Below, piece after piece: positions 6,945 to 12,879 of a stretch of 12,879 nt of DNA (its first letter is position 1; every line of letters starts with the position of its first letter). This DNA is from an uncultured Chloroflexota bacterium. Lineage in GTDB: Bacteria; Chloroflexota; Limnocylindria; Limnocylindrales; CSP1-4. The notes beneath the pieces were generated by a model that had not been told where the DNA came from, did not search any database, and saw only the letters and a program-made list of their open reading frames with translations. The stretch is taken from positions 1-12,879 of the forward strand of contig CAIYQJ010000022.1 in NCBI GenBank assembly GCA_903928275.1. The letters run 5' to 3'. Both the position numbers and the translations under genes were made by a program.

Positions 6945-7217
6945 CTACTCGAGCGGCCGCTTGAAGATCAGGGTGATCTCCTTCGGCTCCGCGACGCCAC
7001 CGGTCGAGTCGCCCACCTGGGTCATGGGTGCCGCGACGAGCTCCCAGCCGTCGCGACCGCAGCTCTTGCAGACCGCCTCGATGCCCACCACCGGCGAGCG
7101 GGTCAGGAACTCTGCCACCCAGGCAGGCCCCGTCCCATACTCCTGGCCCTGGTGCGTGATCGTCGTGCCGACCGCGTAGAACCGCATCTTGATGGTTGCG
7201 TAGTCCCATCCCGCCAT
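6945..7217 (-). CDS. Small DUF4177-like protein
   Basis: A 90-residue soluble protein. The C-terminal half carries DGWELVAAPMTQVG followed by EITLIFKRP, the GWELV...FKR pattern of DUF4177-type small proteins. The N-terminal half starts GWDYATIKMRFY, like the first strand of that family, then has an unusual insert with Cys-x-x-Cys (CKSCG). Function is unknown. The ATG at 7217 is preceded by GAGGTG six bases upstream, an excellent ribosome site, so the alternative GTG at 7226 is rejected. It is probably co-transcribed with the downstream PEBP lipoprotein. Coding is likely from composition and the ribosome site; family assignment is moderate. Confidence 0.72.
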   Translation of the reverse strand: MAGWDYATIKMRFYAVGTTITHQGQEYGTGPAWVAEFLTRSPVVGIEAVCKSCGRDGWELVAAPMTQVGDSTGGVAEPKEITLIFKRPLE

Positions 7218-7656
7218 GTGTCCCACCTCGGTCTCAGCCCAAAGGGCGTCAACGGCGGCACGGTCCCGAGGAACGGCCGCGTCGTGCCGGTCCGTGCCGC
7301 GAGCGCCTGCGCCCGTAGCCTACGCCGCCACGGCGAACCGACGGAGGCGACACGGGGCGGCGCGGTCGATCGCCATGCCGCCGGGCCGGCCGCGCTGCCC
7401 CCCGCGGGACGGCGAGACCGTCGCGGACGAGCGGAGCGAGGGCGCCGAGCGGGAAGTCGCCGGCCCTGGTCCCCTGACGAACGGGGGATGGTGAGGATCC
7501 CGGGTCCCGGAACATCGTCTGGCCTGTCGGGCCGGAGACGCCGGACCCGCGGCCTTCGCCTGCCGCCTGCCGCCTGGCGCCGGGGGTCGGGCTTCGCGCG
7601 TGACGGCCCCCGCGCCCCCGGCGACACGCGAGCCGAGAAGCAGAACCCGAGGACGC
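7218..7656. other. Gene-free spacer between divergent genes
   Basis: This 439-base stretch lies between the minus-strand DUF4177-like gene and the plus-strand DUF3089 gene. All open frames in it are Arg/Pro/Ala-rich in the way of non-coding GC-rich DNA, and none has a ribosome site. It must hold the promoters of both flanking genes, but no clear -35/-10 is seen. A short CTGCCGC tandem occurs near 7558-7576. I see no RNA gene or terminator. Confidence 0.5.
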
Positions 7657-8742
7657 ATGGCGATGTGGCTGAAGAACCTCAGCTCGGCGACGAGCACGCC
7701 GCTCGTGCTCCCATCCATCGCGGCATGCGGGAGCGGTGGACCCGCTGCCATCGGGCAGACGTCCGCCGCTCCGTCTGCTGGACCCACGGCGACGGCGGTC
7801 GTGCGGACCGACTACTCGGTGGCGGCGAACTGGCTCGCGGTGCCCACGACGATCGACAAGCCGGTGGACGTCTTCTATCTCTCGCCGACGGAGTACAAGC
7901 GCGCGACGCCGAGCGACCCGATCGTCGGCCCGATCGACGACCCCGGCATGGTGGCGGGCGACAGGGTGGCGTCCACCCGCGAGGTCACCGCGTTCGCTCC
8001 GGTCGCGAACATCTACGCGCCCTACTACCGGCAGGCGGACGCCGCGTCGCGCGCCGCACTCCCGCAGGCGCAGCAGGACGCGATCGTGGCCGGCGCCCCG
8101 ACGCAGGACGGGATCGCTGCCTTCGACTACTACATCACGCACGACAACGGCGGGCGGCCGTTCTTCCTCGCGGGCCACTCGCTCGGGTCGAACGTGCTCG
8201 CGAACCTGCTGGCCTCGTACATGCCGAGCCATCCCGACGTGTACAGGCGGATGATCGCCGCCTACGTCGTCGGCTATTCGATCACCCCGGACTACCTCGC
8301 GGCGAACCCGCACCTACGGTTCGCGACGGGCCCGAGCGACACCGGCGTCATCGTGTCGTGGAACACCGAGGCCCCCACGATCGGCGGGCCGAACCCGGTG
8401 CTCCTCCCCAACGGTCTGGCGATCAACCCGATCACCTGGACCCGCGAAGAGACGGAGGCGCCCGCGAGCCTGAACCTCGGCTCGATCGCGCTGAACGCGG
8501 ACGGGACCGCGGTGGTCGATGGCCAGGGGAACGCCGCGCCCGTGCTCGGGCTCGCCGACGCGCAGGTGAACCTGGCCAGGGGCGTCGTCATCGCGAGCAC
8601 CCCGTCGGTCGCGCGGTACTCGCCCAGCGGCGGCGGTCCGTCTCTCTCCGGCATCTACCATAGCTACGACATCCCCTTCTACTACTTCGACCTCCGCGCG
8701 AACGCGGCCGACCGGGCGGCCCATTTCGCCGCGACGAAGTAA
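7657..8742 (+). CDS. DUF3089 family alpha/beta hydrolase, probable lipoprotein
   Basis: A 361-residue protein of the DUF3089 family, putative lipase/esterase-like alpha/beta hydrolases. The nucleophile elbow is FFLAGHSLGSN with the candidate catalytic Ser175. Upstream the family pattern is VDVFYLSPTEYKR, FAPVANIYAPYYRQAD and IAAFDYYITHDNGGRPFFLAGHS. The likely acid and His lie in the C-terminal half (candidate His in YHSYDIPFYYFDL), but I cannot assign them with certainty. The N-terminus TPLVLPSIAAC is a short hydrophobic run ending in a lipobox-like IAAC (Cys24), followed by a Gly/Ser/Ala/Thr-rich spacer, so surface anchoring is plausible. ATG 7657 has GAGGA five to nine bases upstream; an earlier in-frame start at 7600 adds Pro/Arg-rich residues and is less likely. 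Substrate unknown. Confidence 0.9.
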   Translation: MAMWLKNLSSATSTPLVLPSIAACGSGGPAAIGQTSAAPSAGPTATAVVRTDYSVAANWLAVPTTIDKPVDVFYLSPTEYKRATPSDPIVGPIDDPGMVAGDRVASTREVTAFAPVANIYAPYYRQADAASRAALPQAQQDAIVAGAPTQDGIAAFDYYITHDNGGRPFFLAGHSLGSNVLANLLASYMPSHPDVYRRMIAAYVVGYSITPDYLAANPHLRFATGPSDTGVIVSWNTEAPTIGGPNPVLLPNGLAINPITWTREETEAPASLNLGSIALNADGTAVVDGQGNAAPVLGLADAQVNLARGVVIASTPSVARYSPSGGGPSLSGIYHSYDIPFYYFDLRANAADRAAHFAATK

Positions 8743-8768
8743 GGCCGCGCCTGCCCGGCAGGCAGGCC
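8743..8768 (+). terminator. Stem-loop directly after the DUF3089 stop
   Basis: GGCC-GC-GCCTG-CCCGG-CAGGC-A-GGCC begins on the base after the TAA. The inner 5-pair stem is perfect and the outer GGCC arms add 4 pairs across small internal bulges. There is no T-run. It is a candidate U-less terminator. Confidence 0.4.
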
Positions 8769-8916
8769 TCCACGCGGGCTCACGAGCTCGCCCCCTGGAC
8801 CGCGCAGTCTCGCGGGCGCGCGGAGCCTGGGCGTGGCGAGCATCGTGGTGGGAGTGCATCGGCCGCTGGTCATGTCGCGCGAGGGGGCGACATGACGAGG
8901 ATCGCTGCCGTTTCCT

Positions 8917-9717
8917 GTGGGCCCATCCTCGCCGTGGCTCCTGGGGGGCGTGGCGGCGGGCGGGACTGTGTCCGCGACCTGGCGCGGCGCATCCACGCAT
9001 CCGAGCAACGGCACGGTCACCTCGAACCTGTTCGGCTTTGGGCTGGGGACCGTGGTCCTCGCGCCGACGGACGTCGCCGGGACGGCCGCCGCGTTCGGAC
9101 GGGTCGCCGTCGTCACGGTGGGGTCCATCTCCAACTGCCGGAGTCCCGGCGAGATCGGGCAGGTCCCCGCCGGTGGCTCCGGGACGGGCCAGAGGACCGC
9201 GAGCCGGAGCATCCAGCCGGGCACGTACCGCATCCGCTACCCGGAGAGCACCTGCCATCGGGAGCGCGCGTCTGGCTTCGGCGGCTCGGTCGACGAGACG
9301 ATCGCCGGGGACCCGGGACGCGGCCATGCGGTGATGACGGTCGCCGCCGGTGGCGCCGGGTTCGGCTCAGACCGATGCGGGACCTGGTCGTCGGACCGCT
9401 CGGTGGTGATCGCGGGCCCGACAAGCGACGACGGGACGCACATCGTCGGCGCCGATGTCAGGCCCGGGCCCTACCGCTCGACCGCGACGTCCTGCTCCGG
9501 GGAGCGGTTGACAGGTTTCGGCGGGACCGGCAGGGGGACCATCGCCGCCGGACAGGTGACCGGTCTGGCGGTCGTGGACATCACGGCCGGCGACCTGGGT
9601 TGCACGCCCAGGGGCTGCGGCGGCTGGAACGTCGTCCGACAGTCGCCGCGATCACTGGATCTCGCCTCCCGTGTCGCGCGTTTCCGGCGCGCCTCGACCG
9701 ACCCACGCCGGCGGTGA
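8917..9717 (+). CDS. Exported protein with two Cys-rich repeats; start probably frameshifted
   Basis: The 8917-9717 frame encodes about 266 residues rich in Gly, Thr, Val and Ser, with an exported look. Two copies of a module of about 58 residues lie in its second half, each running PG-Y, then Cys, then ER--GFGG, TIA-G, a V-I/V strand, and CG-W at the end. From memory similar modules occur in secreted actinobacterial proteins of unknown function. The frame's own first start is a GTG at 8917 with no good ribosome site and no basic residues before the hydrophobic stretch. In contrast ATG 8892 has GAGGGGG four bases upstream and begins MTRIAAV, a good signal-peptide start, but is one frame off. 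Removing one base between 8918 and 8948 (for example in the six-G run 8943-8948) would join them. The tail after 9627 is Arg/Ser-rich and may not be native. Function unknown. Confidence 0.65.
   Translation: MGPSSPWLLGGVAAGGTVSATWRGASTHPSNGTVTSNLFGFGLGTVVLAPTDVAGTAAAFGRVAVVTVGSISNCRSPGEIGQVPAGGSGTGQRTASRSIQPGTYRIRYPESTCHRERASGFGGSVDETIAGDPGRGHAVMTVAAGGAGFGSDRCGTWSSDRSVVIAGPTSDDGTHIVGADVRPGPYRSTATSCSGERLTGFGGTGRGTIAAGQVTGLAVVDITAGDLGCTPRGCGGWNVVRQSPRSLDLASRVARFRRASTDPRRR
9208..9387 (+). repeat. Repeat module copy A (60 residues)
   Basis: This is the first copy of the Cys-containing module, from SIQPGTYR to RCGTW. It shares PG-Y-R, Cys, ER, GFGG, TIA, AV and the closing CG-W with copy B. Confidence 0.75.
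9454..9627 (+). repeat. Repeat module copy B (58 residues)
   Basis: This is the second copy, from DVRPGPYR to GCGGW, two residues shorter than copy A in the loop before the first Cys. The two Cys per module (one early, one in CG-W) could form a disulfide within each unit. Confidence 0.75.
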
Positions 9718-9845
9718 CCGCTCCGGCCGGCCATCCTGGTGGGCGATCGCCGTGGCACCGGCGTCCGGCGGGGCCGCCTCCGCACCGCCAGCAGGCCGTC
9801 GTCCTCGTGCGCGGTGCCAGCGACGGTCGAGCGGCGAGACCTCTT

Positions 9846-9870
9846 GGAGTACTCCGGCTCTAGCCAGAGC
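9846..9870. promoter_or_regulatory. Adjacent palindromes upstream of the Ig-like gene
   Basis: GGAGTACTCC (9846-9855) is a perfect 10-base palindrome. It is followed at once by GCTCT-AGCC-AGAGC (9857-9870), a 5-pair hairpin with a 4-base loop. Both lie in a less GC-rich patch 65-89 bases upstream of the ATG at 9935. An operator or leader structure is possible, but no promoter hexamers or known riboswitch were recognised. Confidence 0.3.
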
Positions 9871-9934
9871 ACGCTCGCGAACGGTCCAATCCCCTCGTCG
9901 TTCCATGTGCCAAGTCGCATCAGGGGGGTTCCCG

Positions 9935-11497
9935 ATGTCGGTGTCGGCGGTGTTTCGGTGTGCGGCGAAGATCGCCGGCGCCGGCCTCATCGTGGGAGGG
10001 ATCCTCGCGGCGGGCACCGCGCCCGCGATCGGCGTGACGCCCGTCGGGGCCGGACCAGGTCCCGGTCGGATCGCGGGGGCGGGCCGGGTCGCGGCCTCCG
10101 CCGGGTCGTGGTTCATCATCACCCGGACCTGCCTGCCGTTCTGCACCTCCACGATCAAGGCGGGAGCGACCACGAAGCTGACGGTCACGGCGTACAGGCC
10201 CGGCGTCACCGGCATCTGGAAGGGGTTCGCCGGCCATGCGTCCTTCCTGAGCAGCGACCCCCAGGCGGTGGTTCCGGCCGATTACGATTTCACCTCCGCC
10301 GATCAGGGCAGCCGTGCCTTCGACGTCCAGTTCCGGACAGAGGGCCAGCAGACCTTCACGGCCATGTCGGGCACCGTCAATGCCGGGACCTACGTGGTGG
10401 GGACCTCCGACGTGCTCACGATCGTCCCCGGTGACCCGTCGCGGCTTCTGTTCACGGTGCAGCCGGTCGGCGCAGCTGCCGGCAGCCCCTTCACGCACCA
10501 GCCCGCAGCGTCCGTGGAGGATGCGTACGGGAACCACACCGCTGCCACGATCGCGGTCACGCTCGGGCTCATCGTCCCGGCCGGCGTCTCGGCGAGCCTC
10601 ACCTGCACGTCCGGGCCCACGATCTCCGCCGTCAATGGCTACCTGGTCTGGTTCGGCTGCACAGTCGACAAGGCCGGAACCGGATACCGGGTCGCGGCCA
10701 GCGCATCGGGCGTCTCCACCGCGACGAGCCAGCCGTTCAACATGGGACCGGGCCCGACGCCCACGCCCACGCCCACACCCAGCCCGACACCCACACCCAC
10801 ACCCACACCCATGCCCACCCCGTCTCCGACGACCGGTCCTGCGCCGACCCTGTCGCCGACGCCGACGCCGACGCCGAGCACGACCCCGCACCCATCCGGC
10901 GGCGCGGGGACCGGGACGGCGATCCTGCTCGTCGCGTCGGCGGGGCTGGCAACAGCCGCGACCCCGGTGACCTTCCGGGCGGCGGTCGCGAACGCCGGAG
11001 CCGGCCGACTGACAGTCCTGGAGCAGCGCGTGCGCCACGCCGCGACGTGGACGATGGTGGGGTCGGCTCCGACGGACGCCTCCGGCGTCGTGACGTTCGT
11101 CTACCGACCCACCGTGACCGCCGAGTACCGCGCCGTGTGGTCGGGTGACGCGACGCTCCCTACCGGGACCAGCGCCTCCGTGTGGGTGGGCGTCACATGG
11201 AACATCGCCGTCGCTCCGACCGCCACCACGCGTGTCACCTCGCCCGGGAAGTCGCTCGCGTGGGTCGCGAAGGTGCAGCCGGCGGGGGTCACGACCGTCC
11301 AGTTCGCGATCTACCAGCGCGTCGGCAGCAGCTGGGTCCTCCGCGGGAAGGCCACCAGGATCACGACGGCATCCGGGACGGCCTCGTTCAGCTGGCAGTT
11401 CACGACCATCGGCCGCTACTACCTCGGCGTTTCGGCGCTCACGACTGACCTCGACAGCTGGGGCGTGGCCCCGAAGAAGTACGTCACGGTGAAGTGA
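9935..11497 (+). CDS. Secreted Ig-like domain protein with Pro/Thr linker
   Basis: A 520-residue exported protein. The N-terminus (about 1-33) is a signal peptide: basic start, then AGAGLIVGGILAAGTAPA. Residues about 58-165 form a bacterial Ig-like domain with SSDPQAVVPADYDFTSADQG and FRTEGQQTFTA. Residues about 166-268 form a second one with the familiar RLLFTVQP, FTHQPAASVEDAYGNHT and FGCTVDKAGTGYRVAASASG. A Pro/Thr linker (274-318) follows. Then come two beta-rich domains: one with VVTFVYRPTVTAEYRAVWSGDAT, the last ending GRYYLGVSALTTD...KKYVTVK. No sortase motif, membrane anchor or catalytic site is visible. It is probably an extracellular structural or adhesive protein. ATG 9935 is set by the strong AGGGGGG seven to thirteen bases upstream. 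Function is inferred from architecture only. Confidence 0.88.
   Translation: MSVSAVFRCAAKIAGAGLIVGGILAAGTAPAIGVTPVGAGPGPGRIAGAGRVAASAGSWFIITRTCLPFCTSTIKAGATTKLTVTAYRPGVTGIWKGFAGHASFLSSDPQAVVPADYDFTSADQGSRAFDVQFRTEGQQTFTAMSGTVNAGTYVVGTSDVLTIVPGDPSRLLFTVQPVGAAAGSPFTHQPAASVEDAYGNHTAATIAVTLGLIVPAGVSASLTCTSGPTISAVNGYLVWFGCTVDKAGTGYRVAASASGVSTATSQPFNMGPGPTPTPTPTPSPTPTPTPTPMPTPSPTTGPAPTLSPTPTPTPSTTPHPSGGAGTGTAILLVASAGLATAATPVTFRAAVANAGAGRLTVLEQRVRHAATWTMVGSAPTDASGVVTFVYRPTVTAEYRAVWSGDATLPTGTSASVWVGVTWNIAVAPTATTRVTSPGKSLAWVAKVQPAGVTTVQFAIYQRVGSSWVLRGKATRITTASGTASFSWQFTTIGRYYLGVSALTTDLDSWGVAPKKYVTVK
10754..10891 (+). repeat. Low-complexity Pro-Thr codon repeat
   Basis: Alternating CCC/CCG and ACG/ACA codons give a PTPTP linker in two blocks (about 10754-10828 and 10853-10891), separated by a short Gly/Ala/Leu stretch. 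Such linkers separate extracellular domains and may be O-glycosylated. The DNA repeat is prone to length change by slippage. Confidence 0.85.
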
Positions 11498-11669
11498 CAC
11501 GCACCTGGATGAGACGAATGCTGGTGCGATCGCGCGGCGGCTGATCGACGGTCAGCGGCGTCGGCGAACTTCGGCACCCCCATGCGGCGCCGGTGGTATC
11601 CCGGTCGCCGTCCTGGCGTCGGCTCGGACGGGAACCCTTGTTCCCATCACATCGCGGAGGAGGACCGCC

Positions 11670-12083
11670 ATGGCCAAGCTCCCGAAGGAACTCATCGAGC
11701 TGCTTGTCGGAGGCCACCTCGTGTGGGTCGCCACGGTCGACGCGGATGGCATGCCCAACATCTCCATCAAGGGCAGCGGCGCTCTGCTCGACGACGAGCA
11801 TCTCTACTTCGCCGACATGTTCTCGCGCAAGACTCGCGACAACATCGCCCACAACGGCCGCGTGGCGGTCGGCATCCACGATCGCGACGCCAAGGTGGCG
11901 CTCCAAGTGAAGGGCCACGCCGAGCTCATCGACTCGGGCCCGATCTTCGACACGGTCACCGAGCGTCTCGCCACGCTGAGCGCGGCCGCCCATCTGCCGC
12001 CGATGAAGTACGTGGTGCGCATCAGCGTCGATTCCGTCTGGGACATGGGGCCGGGCCCGGACGCCGGCAAGCAGATCGCGTAG
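11670..12083 (+). CDS. Pyridoxamine 5'-phosphate oxidase-fold (FMN-binding) protein
   Basis: A 137-residue protein of the split-barrel flavin-binding family. It starts MAKLPKELIELLVGG, then HLVWVATVDADGMPNISIKGS, the typical opening strand pair in which Pro-Asn-Ile sits near the flavin. It continues with LYFADMFSRKTRDNIAHNGRVAVGIHD, matching the FMN-phosphate-binding part, and LQVKGHAELIDSG. The length fits small general flavin reductases or cofactor-binding proteins rather than PdxH itself, which is longer. The start is firm: GGAGGAGG lies seven bases upstream. It stands alone on the plus strand. Possible roles are an F420- or FMN-dependent reductase, a haem-related protein, or a flavin-binding sensor; the sequence does not decide. 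Confidence 0.9.
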   Translation: MAKLPKELIELLVGGHLVWVATVDADGMPNISIKGSGALLDDEHLYFADMFSRKTRDNIAHNGRVAVGIHDRDAKVALQVKGHAELIDSGPIFDTVTERLATLSAAAHLPPMKYVVRISVDSVWDMGPGPDAGKQIA

Positions 12084-12736
12084 GGCCCACCCCTTCGGCT
12101 TCCCGCGCGTCGAAGACCGTCCGCATCGTCCGCCATCGACAGCCCACCCGGGTCGACCGAGGCGGACTCATCGTTCCCCATCGTCATGCCCAACCCGGGA
12201 CCGCCACGCGGGAGTTCCTCGACACGTGGACCGAGGCTGTCGCCGAGGTCGAGCGCCGGGTGCGGTCTGGAGACTGGCGCTCCGGGTCGTCCGCGCCTCG
12301 CCTCCCGGCCGGAAACCATTCGAGCCGCGAGTCGTCCCCGGGGGCCACTTCGTGCTCGGGTGTTCTTCCGGAGGGGTCCGAGAGGGACCCGGACCCTCCA
12401 GATCGGCAACCGGCAAGCGCCGACCACGCTTGACAAGTCGCTTGCACCCGACATGCCCGGATGGATGCTCGCGATCTGCTTGTCCGCTAGACCCGCGCCG
12501 TCGTGGCACTGGACCTCGTCGATCGCGCCGTTCGGACACGACGCATGCTGGACCTCGGCGCCCGGCGTGTCGTCGCTTTCGCCGCGAAGGCCGTTCTTGA
12601 GCGGCACTGTCGTCACGAGGCCCACTCCTGAGTGCTCGCTCCCGCCGCTGCCGACGAGAACGTCGTCGACGAAGACCGGGTGGTCGCCGGGCTCGATCTC
12701 CCACGGTCCTCCCGCCGTCAGGGCCCCACCCCGCGC
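12084..12736. other. Gene-poor region with decayed-looking sequence
   Basis: No intact gene with a start and ribosome site is seen in these 653 bases. Three things stand out. A plus-strand fragment near 12200-12280 reads REFLDTWTEAVAEVERRV and looks coding but has no start. A GC-rich hairpin lies at 12370-12399. Minus-strand sequence from about 12736 down to about 12440 has protein-like composition (for example GDHPVFVDDVLVGSG) in the same frame as the gene that ends at 12737, but has no ATG. Together they suggest remnants of former genes. Confidence 0.4.
12370..12399 (-). other. GC-rich hairpin resembling a degenerate tRNA T-arm
   Basis: On the minus strand GGAGGGTCCG pairs with CGGACC-C-CTCC (10 pairs, one bulge). 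Nested inside is GAGGG-TCCGGGT-CCCTC, exactly the 5-pair stem and 7-base loop of a tRNA T-arm. The loop departs from TTCRANY (second T and the A are changed), and no matching acceptor 5' strand is found upstream, so an intact tRNA is excluded. It may be a relic or chance. Confidence 0.3.
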
Positions 12737-12879
12737 TCAGGGTCCGATGTCCGCCGGACATGCCGGCCCGTCATCGGGCAGGAGCGGTGTGCTCGCGACG
12801 ACGACGGACCCCTTCCCCAGGTTCAGATCTGCTCGGTACGCGCCCCCGTCCGTCCCGGTGTCCACTCCGGCCCGACGGA
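12737..12879 (-). CDS. C-terminal end of an unidentified protein (runs off right edge)
   Basis: The last 46 codons of a minus-strand gene end at TGA 12739-12737; the start lies outside the window. The visible part reads GTDGGAYRADLNLGKGSVVV then ASTPLLPDDGPACPADIGP. The balance of Gly, Val, Asp, Ala and Leu is protein-like, whereas the opposite-strand frames are Ser/Pro/Arg-rich. Third-position G/C is about 78%, lower than in the other genes here. No family is recognised. The same frame stays open past the stop for about another 300 bases with plausible composition, so the true protein may have been longer. Confidence 0.45.
   Translation of the reverse strand, partial: RRAGVDTGTDGGAYRADLNLGKGSVVVASTPLLPDDGPACPADIGP

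Noticed and set aside
10754..10891. Short regular DNA repeat that might suggest a CRISPR or minisatellite array
   Set aside because: The period is one Pro-Thr codon pair inside a gene, with no spacers. It is a protein linker.
12430..12458. TTGACA at 12430 as a -35 promoter element
   Set aside because: At 16-18 bases downstream there is only ATGCCC-type sequence with no -10 match, and no gene starts downstream on the plus strand.
12360..12500. A complete tRNA gene around the T-arm-like hairpin
   Set aside because: The T-loop lacks the conserved second T and A, and no acceptor 5' strand, D-arm or anticodon arm with proper pairing was found upstream.
12084..12879. Plus-strand frame open from the PNPOx stop to the right edge
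   Set aside because: The translation is Ser/Pro/Arg/Thr-rich with no recognisable domain or ribosome site, and it lies opposite the more protein-like minus-strand frame. It is a GC-rich shadow.

Overview
The window is very GC-rich, with compact genes, strong G/C preference at third codon positions, several secreted or lipid-anchored proteins and Pro/Thr 'PTPTP' linkers. This suggests a high-GC free-living bacterium, most likely a Chloroflexota lineage (Limnocylindria-like) and less likely an actinomycete. That placement is an inference from style; no rRNA or marker gene is present.

Region 1 (1-4868, minus strand) is a tight operon. In transcription order it holds an SRPBCC/polyketide-cyclase-like protein, a FAD-dependent oxidoreductase (COG2907 type), a DUF1365 protein, a cyclopropane-fatty-acid-synthase-like SAM methyltransferase, and a DNA photolyase cut by the window's left edge. 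The first three junctions are 4-base overlaps (ATGA, ATGA, GTGA). The photolyase follows a 105-base gap holding two hairpins. A short-chain dehydrogenase (4966-5946, plus) diverges from the operon across a short region carrying a 19-base inverted repeat. The flavoprotein-DUF1365-methyltransferase trio is known elsewhere as a membrane fatty-acid modification set. Its union with photolyase recalls the singlet-oxygen response of phototrophic alphaproteobacteria. I read the whole block as a light/oxidative-stress lipid-remodelling and DNA-repair module. The methyltransferase lacks two residues typical of true cyclopropane synthases, so a product other than cyclopropane is likely.

Region 2 (5947-7217) lies beyond a strong stem-loop. 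It holds two minus-strand genes: a PEBP (YbhB/YbcL-type) lipoprotein and a small DUF4177-like protein. A 439-base stretch with no visible gene follows.

Region 3 (7657-11497, plus) encodes three exported proteins: a DUF3089 alpha/beta-hydrolase lipoprotein, a small protein with two copies of a Cys-containing repeat of about 58 residues (whose start appears frameshifted), and a 520-residue Ig-like protein with a Pro/Thr linker. These look like a cell-surface set.

Region 4 (11498-12879) holds a pyridoxamine-phosphate-oxidase-fold protein (11670-12083, plus), then about 650 bases without a convincing intact gene. That stretch contains a T-arm-like GC-rich hairpin and a coding-looking stretch lacking a start. 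The last feature is the C-terminal end of an unidentified minus-strand gene running off the right edge.
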